Positions 6,521 through 10,328 of a stretch of 10,328 bases of DNA are shown here, piece after piece. Under the pieces are notes generated by a model that was not told the DNA's origin, searched no databases, and saw only the letters and a program-made list of their open reading frames with translations. The stretch spans positions 1 through 10,328 of the forward strand of contig JBJENW010000236.1 of NCBI GenBank assembly GCA_051880395.1, written 5' to 3'. The stretch comes from JBJENW01 sp051880395 (lineage in GTDB: Bacteria; Bacillota; Clostridia; Lachnospirales; Lachnospiraceae). How positions within the stretch are numbered: the stretch's first letter is position 1; the number at the start of each line of letters is the position of its first letter. A program made the translations under genes and the position numbers.

Positions 6521-6669
6521 CACTCTCTCAAAAATTTCCATTTTCATCAAACAGAATATATTTCAGCGGAAACACTTCCCTGGTTTTCCGATAAGAAAGA
6601 GAATCTTGCCATACAGATCATTCAAAAGCAAACGAAGTTCTAACTGAAACACTGAACCTATTTATCTGA

Positions 6670-6862
6670 AAAAAGGGTGCGGTGGATAAGAAAACTGCGT
6701 ATAACCGACATCTCATAGGAAAGAACAGGCATTTCAACAGACGAATGCGAAGAATTACTTCACTGGTGGTGTTTTACCTATAAAACGCCTTATGTTGTTG
6801 CAGAGGAACATAAGAGCCAAATTGAGACTGATGCAATCTGCATGGGCATTGACATTGCGTAA
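6670..6862 (+). pseudogene. Decayed coding fragment downstream of the IS
   Basis: Two adjacent plus-strand frames look protein-like but are out of phase. The first (from about 6679) reads AVDKKTAYNRHLIG. The second, after a TAG at 6716-6718, reads ERTGISTDECEELLHWWCFT, then YKTPYVVAEEHKSQIETDAI and on to TAA 6860-6862. The switch near 6718-6722 suggests a frameshifted remnant. No start codon with a ribosome binding site is present and the family is not recognised. The rest of 6521-7046 shows only AT-rich sequence and the hairpin at 6907-6932. Confidence 0.35.
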
Positions 6863-6906
6863 TGACGACAGCAGAATAAAAATAGTATTGAAATTATATT
6901 ATAAAA

Positions 6907-6932
6907 TAGGCAGCCACGGTCGTGGCTGCCTA
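6907..6932 (-). terminator. Probable terminator of the GTPase gene
   Basis: A perfect 12-bp stem TAGGCAGCCACG / CGTGGCTGCCTA has a 2-nt centre. On the minus strand it is followed by TTTTATAAT, a modest U-tract. It lies 115 nt past the stop of the GTPase gene. There is no U-tract on the plus side. Confidence 0.55.
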
Positions 6933-7046
6933 CCCGCTAATGAAAAAAATAATTATTATTTCAGGGAAATGGTTCAAAGCGACAGCCCCATTCCTTCTGT
7001 ATAATAGCATATCAAAACTTTTTAGTTCATTCAAAACAACTCCAGA

Positions 7047-9134
7047 TTAATATACAACAATACATTTAGAATCAACAAAATTATTAATACATTTTATGAT
7101 TGCATTTTCCAAACACTTCTTGAACTTTTCTGTAAACATAATACTGCTTGCCTGAAAATAAGTATCCTGTGTATACTGAAGCATATCCATAAATCTACTA
7201 TATTGATAACGATAGCCTTTTTCTTTATAAAATCCTTCTCTATATGCTTCCAAACCAATCATCTTGGAGACTTCTCTTCCGACATTCTGATATAATGATA
7301 AAAACGACATCAGATCCGACATAAACTCATTCCCATCAAAGTCTTTATGTAAATATCCTTCAACATTGAATTTCACTTTATCCAGACATTTCATCGCATA
7401 ATTTCTAATCTCTCTTACAAACTCTGTATTGATATTTTCATATCCATAATCGTTCACAAAAATATCAGAGCGATGTGGTTCACCTGCATAACACCACTTA
7501 GAGACACAAGCCCTTACTGTTGAAGAATAAAGTTTAAGGTGCTTACATTCAACAACTAAATTCTCATACAAAGCTTTAATATTTTGCTTTTCATATGCCG
7601 CAGTTTCAATAGAAAAGCATTTATCAATTCCATTAAATACTTTATACTTACGGCCATTCTCTGAGTCTTTCTTAACCATATCTTGTAATAATTTATGCAA
7701 TGCTTTTGGATAGAAAATCTCTCGATCCCCTAAAAAATCTTCCATCTTGCTTTCACTATTCAATAAGAAAGCAGCCCTATATTTTCCTATAATAGTAGGT
7801 TTCTTCTTACTGGTATTGGATTTTATGCTTTCTTCAAACATCTGTGAAATTTCTTCCTGCTCTGCCACTGCATACTCATATATCTTATCCCATTCTATGC
7901 TTTTATTTCCTCTTCCGAACCTTTCATTTTCAAAAGTATTATTCTGGTAATAAGTATCCAAGTAATCCTTCAAGTAATCCTTCAAGTACTCATCCCAGTG
8001 CGTATATAAAATATAAACCTGTAAATCCCGATTTGCATTCTGAAGCATACGTCTTTCAGCTTCGAATCCTTTTTTTACAGTATCCGTGGTCTTAGAATTA
8101 ACCACAAAGAGGATCTTATCGCAATGATGCTTCGCCAATATATCTATAATCCTCGTTGCTTCTCCACAAATTGAAGCACCTGTTGCATGAAATAGACCTT
8201 GAGTGTCAATGAAACGAACACAGTGTATTTCTTTCCCATCTAATTCAGCAACAACAAATTGTTCTGATTGTTCAACATTAAATACATACTTTGCGCCTCT
8301 GAAAATAAGTTGAACATCACTAAACAAATATTCTTTTGATCCAAACTCACTCTTCAACAAAACCTTAACCAACGTACTATTAACATCATCTTTATCCAAG
8401 AATACAATAAATCGGTGTTCATCTTCTTGTAACGTTTCCACATCTGCTGCTCCACAACCCCTTAAGGTTCCTTCTAACTTTTGCATGTCTCGATTAATGA
8501 TATTAACTACAACATCCCAGAAATCAATAATATAAGATTCAAAAGATGCTGTTTTTGAGAATACCTCTTTAAATAATTTTACAATAACCTGACCTTTTTT
8601 TTTGGCTATTGCCTGGGATTCATTAAAAACATTCATCACTTCATCAATTGGAAATTTCTTTATAATCTTCATTATATTTTCAATGTCATCCTTGGTCATG
8701 TCCTTGATTTTATAAGCTAGCGACTCGTTAGATGGTCTCTCCAGTGCACATTTTAAAGTCTTAGAAATTTCTGAATAATACGAGTCAGCATCTGATTTCT
8801 TTGAATAAATATCCGCTCCTGAATAAATCAAATCTGTAAGAAATGAATTGTCATCATTGCAGTCAGCCATATTCTTTTTCTTCATCTTAAAATCCATAAT
8901 TAATGTGCCTTCAGGAATTTTCTCAAAATCGGTTACAGTAATACAAGCTTCACGAGTGCTTCCTTTACCAGCAGCTTCTCTTAGACTGAGAAGTTTCTGG
9001 ACAACCATATTATCTGTAAGTGCTCCCAGTAAGGTTGATTTTCCGGATTGCGTTGTTCCACAAACGGCAAAACAAGTTCCTTTCTTCTCTACAACAGCTA
9101 TTGCTCCCTTTGTTTCATCATCAACTTGAATCAT
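7047..9134 (-). CDS. Large GTPase with an insertion between G2 and G3, dynamin/GIMAP-like
   Basis: The 695-aa reading starts at ATG 9132-9134, which has GGAGGG at 9141-9146; a GTG at 9173 has no such site. Motifs in order: G1/Walker A GTTQSGKST (residues 26-34); a G2-like STREACITVT (59-68); G3 DTQG (310-313, preceded by hydrophobic VRFI); and a G4-like THWD (378-381) after the strand VYILY. G2 and G3 are about 240 residues apart instead of about 20-40, so a helical insertion of roughly 200 residues (about 85-290) sits inside the GTPase domain. The C-terminal ~300 residues are mostly helical. No membrane span or signal peptide is evident. The THxD-type G4 recalls GIMAP/AIG1 GTPases, while the overall size recalls dynamin-like proteins. 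Its cellular role is unknown; membrane remodelling or defence is inference. It is AT-rich and has its own promoter, leader and terminator, so it forms a single-gene unit. Confidence 0.85.
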   Translation of the reverse strand: MIQVDDETKGAIAVVEKKGTCFAVCGTTQSGKSTLLGALTDNMVVQKLLSLREAAGKGSTREACITVTDFEKIPEGTLIMDFKMKKKNMADCNDDNSFLTDLIYSGADIYSKKSDADSYYSEISKTLKCALERPSNESLAYKIKDMTKDDIENIMKIIKKFPIDEVMNVFNESQAIAKKKGQVIVKLFKEVFSKTASFESYIIDFWDVVVNIINRDMQKLEGTLRGCGAADVETLQEDEHRFIVFLDKDDVNSTLVKVLLKSEFGSKEYLFSDVQLIFRGAKYVFNVEQSEQFVVAELDGKEIHCVRFIDTQGLFHATGASICGEATRIIDILAKHHCDKILFVVNSKTTDTVKKGFEAERRMLQNANRDLQVYILYTHWDEYLKDYLKDYLDTYYQNNTFENERFGRGNKSIEWDKIYEYAVAEQEEISQMFEESIKSNTSKKKPTIIGKYRAAFLLNSESKMEDFLGDREIFYPKALHKLLQDMVKKDSENGRKYKVFNGIDKCFSIETAAYEKQNIKALYENLVVECKHLKLYSSTVRACVSKWCYAGEPHRSDIFVNDYGYENINTEFVREIRNYAMKCLDKVKFNVEGYLHKDFDGNEFMSDLMSFLSLYQNVGREVSKMIGLEAYREGFYKEKGYRYQYSRFMDMLQYTQDTYFQASSIMFTEKFKKCLENAIIKCINNFVDSKCIVVY
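7960..7983 (-). repeat. 12-bp tandem duplication in the GTPase gene
   Basis: Two exact copies of AAGTAATCCTTC (plus strand) lie in tandem, with degenerate partial copies on both sides. They encode the repeated YLKD steps in EYLKDYLKDYLDTYY, directly after the G4-like motif. The unit is a multiple of three, so copy-number change would keep the frame. Confidence 0.8.
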
Positions 9135-9175
9135 AATTTTCCCTCCTATTGGAATATTTATTGAATTTTTCACAC

Positions 9176-9203
9176 AAAAAACTCTTCTGATCCATCAGAA
9201 GAG
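9176..9203 (-). terminator. Intrinsic terminator inside the GTPase leader
   Basis: The perfect 9-bp stem CTCTTCTGA / TCAGAAGAG has a 4-nt loop and is followed on the minus strand by six U (9181-9176). It stands about 40 nt before the GTPase start codon and about 130 nt after the promoter, so it would stop most transcripts before the gene unless it is disrupted. It fits an attenuator, or the end of a separate small RNA. Confidence 0.8.
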
Positions 9204-9245
9204 ATATAATCCAACAAAAAGGAAATTCCATAGCATATATATAAA

Positions 9246-9293
9246 CTATGATAGTAAACCTTTAATATATAAACATATTCCATCCTGACGCAT
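9246..9293 (-). CDS. 15-codon leader ORF in the GTPase leader
   Basis: The ATG at 9293 is preceded by GAGGGTG with 5-nt spacing and opens a 15-codon frame (MRQDGICLYIKGLLS) ending at TAG 9246-9248, upstream of the terminator. It could act as a leader peptide whose translation controls the terminator. It shows no run of a single amino acid typical of classical amino-acid attenuators, so the signal sensed is unknown and the ORF may be accidental. Confidence 0.3.
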   Translation of the reverse strand: MRQDGICLYIKGLLS

Positions 9294-9342
9294 CTGACAC
9301 CCTCACCATCTATGAGAAATGCTGCATTTTTTATGTAAACCA

Positions 9343-9371
9343 ATTATAGCATATATGAACTTCATTGTCAA
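9343..9371 (-). promoter_or_regulatory. Consensus promoter for the GTPase leader
   Basis: TTGACA (9366-9371) and TATAAT (9343-9348) are both perfect consensus boxes with 17-nt spacing on the minus strand. Transcription would start near 9336, giving a leader of about 200 nt before the GTPase start. The strength of this promoter contrasts with the terminator that follows it. Confidence 0.85.
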
Positions 9372-9425
9372 CTTTCTTTTATCAACTTATAATCAATAAC
9401 TTTTTTATCAAAAAGCAAATTGTAA

Positions 9426-10004
9426 CTATAACATCACATCTTCCACGCTCACAATCCCCGGCACCTCTCCACTAACCTGCAGTTCCGCTTCATCCGCAAT
9501 TTCTCCCGGATCCTCCGGTTGCTCTTTTTCCTCATCATCGTCCCAGAGTGACTCATATTCCTTTTGCTTTTTCTGCGCGTTCATGGACGCCATTTCCTTT
9601 GCGGCAAGATACAATTCCATACTAAACTCCATCAGTTTCTTTTCGTCTTTTGCCGGAACCTTATCCCCGCCGGAGATTCTTCTTGCCACCTCCAAAATTT
9701 TGGCAAGATCTTCTCCGTACTCTTCCATTGCTTCCCCCTGCTGTTTTGCAGCTTCCATGTTAAAGATTGCCGTATGCTGTTCTAAAATCCGGTCCATAAA
9801 ATCCTGATATATGTCGCACTGTTTTGCAATTGCATCGTAGGATAAATCCACAGATGCGGCTTCATTTTCATAGTGTTTCCGTGCTTCCTCGGATACGGAC
9901 ATTTTTTCCTGCAATGCCTGTCGCTGTTTTCCAAGTTCAGATTTTTTCTTCTGAAAGGTTAGCAGTTGGTTCCGATATACGTTTTTTGCTTCTCCTATTT
10001 TCAT
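9426..10004 (-). CDS. 192-aa coiled-coil hypothetical protein
   Basis: The chosen start is ATG 10002-10004 (MKIGEAKNVYRNQLLTFQKKKS). The purine-rich AAGGATGTGAG upstream is its site; the longer frame starting at 10052 has no better support. Residues 1 to about 60 form a highly charged helix with heptad character (KKKSELGKQRQALQEKMSVSEEARKHYENEA). The middle (MEAAKQQGEAMEEYGEDLAKILEVARRISGGDKVPAKDEKKLMEFSMELY) is also helical, with one glycine break. The last ~45 residues are acidic and probably disordered (WDDDEEKEQPEDPGEI). There is no membrane segment or enzyme motif. I recall similar proteins as conserved hypotheticals of Lachnospiraceae, unverified. It is a single gene with its own promoter; no clear terminator follows before the GTPase promoter. 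GC content is like that of the 730-aa gene and unlike the GTPase. Confidence 0.8.
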   Translation of the reverse strand: MKIGEAKNVYRNQLLTFQKKKSELGKQRQALQEKMSVSEEARKHYENEAASVDLSYDAIAKQCDIYQDFMDRILEQHTAIFNMEAAKQQGEAMEEYGEDLAKILEVARRISGGDKVPAKDEKKLMEFSMELYLAAKEMASMNAQKKQKEYESLWDDDEEKEQPEDPGEIADEAELQVSGEVPGIVSVEDVML

Positions 10005-10081
10005 TTTACTCACATCCTTGTATATTGCTATTACTTCCTTGTTTCCTATCACTGTTCATATCGGCTGCTTGCTTTTCATTT

Positions 10082-10087
10082 ATTATA
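10082..10087 (-). promoter_or_regulatory. Probable -10 box of the 192-aa gene
   Basis: A consensus TATAAT lies on the minus strand about 80 nt before the start codon. At the proper distance upstream the sequence is only AAAAAA, so the -35 box is weak and the promoter may need an activator. Confidence 0.4.
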
Positions 10088-10110
10088 GCACGGTAAACGC
10101 AAACTTTTTT

Positions 10111-10163
10111 TGTCCGCATACTTACGCTTTATATGAGTGTAAGTGTGCGGACGGTACTTTTTT
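10111..10163 (+). terminator. Strong plus-strand hairpin with U-tract
   Basis: Positions 10111-10127 pair with 10137-10153 along 17 positions. All pairs form on the plus-strand RNA, three of them as G-U, whereas the minus-strand RNA would have three A-C mismatches. A run of six U (10158-10163) follows after GTAC. This is a good plus-strand terminator, but no plus-strand gene is visible upstream, so what it terminates is unclear. It may be part of the GC-rich element to its right. Confidence 0.6.
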
Positions 10164-10328
10164 GGCCACCCGAAACTGTATCGGCCCCACTACTCTTTGG
10201 GGATGGCTTGGGGAAACAGATCTCAGCCTGGGGGATTCCTATGCGGACGTTTCCGGAATTCGGCTGGGTGCGTAAGGCGGGGGCGGCTGCTTCCAGAAAG
10301 GCTAGACAGAAATGAAGTCGAGTTTGGG
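10164..10328. other. GC-rich repeat-like region at the right edge, no clear gene
   Basis: This stretch is clearly GC-richer than its surroundings. It is open in two plus-strand frames, but neither has a ribosome binding site. It contains the 26-nt segment (10243-10268) repeated in inverted orientation at 5-30. I see no gene that I can support. It looks like a non-coding interspersed element or the edge of one. Confidence 0.4.
10243..10268. repeat. Right copy of the 26-nt inverted repeat
   Basis: The core GCGGACGTTTCCGG is followed by ATTCGGC and GGG. It matches the reverse complement of positions 5-30 at 24 of 26 bases. Both copies lie close to a window edge. Confidence 0.6.

Noticed and set aside
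6848..6880. Plus-strand TTGACA-17-CAGAAT as a promoter
   Set aside because: The -10 box is poor and no plus-strand gene or RNA can be identified downstream before the opposing GTPase gene.
6792..7004. A 70-codon plus-strand frame between the decayed fragment and the GTPase
   Set aside because: It has no convincing ribosome binding site, runs through the terminator hairpin at 6907-6932 and has a composition expected of non-coding AT-rich DNA.
7960..7995. CRISPR-like or larger repeat array
   Set aside because: There are only two exact 12-bp units without spacers, lying inside a coding gene.
10133..10315. Plus-strand frames of 60-85 codons at the right edge
   Set aside because: They begin within the hairpin region and have no ribosome binding site. 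The two overlapping open frames reflect GC-rich repeat-like DNA, with no support for a gene.
1..10328. tRNA, rRNA or CRISPR loci
   Set aside because: I saw no tRNA-like cloverleaf ends, rRNA segments or regularly spaced repeats on either strand.

Overview
The window looks like accessory DNA from a Gram-positive Firmicute, most likely a Lachnospiraceae-type gut Clostridium. The evidence is strong AGGAGG-type ribosome binding sites, TTGACA-17-TATAAT promoters, U-tract terminators, an ISLre2-type insertion sequence and a microbial-type PARG gene. It contains one 100-N assembly gap (2690-2789). Base composition is mixed. The outer blocks (about 1-2400 and 9426-10328) are GC-richer; for example 9661-9720 has 29 G/C of 60. 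Much of the interior is AT-rich; for example 7081-7140 has 14 G/C of 60. This suggests recently acquired DNA between host-like segments.

Layout. (1) 1-2412: a plus-strand gene for a 730-aa protein I do not recognise. A 28-codon leader ORF containing a hairpin overlaps its start, and a perfect bidirectional terminator follows it. (2) 2427-4747: a minus-strand operon with a promoter at 4719-4747, a leader with a possible attenuator-type terminator, small ORFs, an acidic 183-aa protein, a 253-aa protein whose C-terminal half resembles a domain I associate with prophage and mobile-element proteins, and a microbial-type PARG (TIGR02452-like). The PARG gene is split by the assembly gap. The two gap edges share exactly 55 nt and the flanking coding frames do not join. 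(3) 4765-6510: a complete 1746-bp ISLre2-family element with inverted ends and a direct target duplication. Its transposase is frameshifted at a run of seven A, and a hairpin can hide its ribosome binding site. The IS sits 17 bp upstream of the operon promoter. (4) 6521-7046: no intact gene, a decayed coding fragment and a hairpin terminator. (5) 7047-9371: a minus-strand 695-aa GTPase with a roughly 200-residue insertion between its G2 and G3 motifs. A near-consensus promoter, a 15-codon ORF and a complete intrinsic terminator all precede its start codon, an attenuator-like layout. (6) 9426-10004: a 192-aa coiled-coil protein of unknown function. (7) 10080-10328: its promoter, a strong plus-strand hairpin and GC-rich, repeat-like sequence. 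A 26-nt motif here is repeated in inverted orientation at the very start of the window.

How the genes may work together. The minus-strand operon links a putative ADP-ribose hydrolase to two unknown proteins and is the best candidate for a functional cassette. The large GTPase is a self-contained, apparently attenuated gene; dynamin/GIMAP-like GTPases in accessory DNA are plausible defence or membrane-remodelling proteins, but nothing in the sequence proves either role. The IS lies between these two units and interrupts neither.
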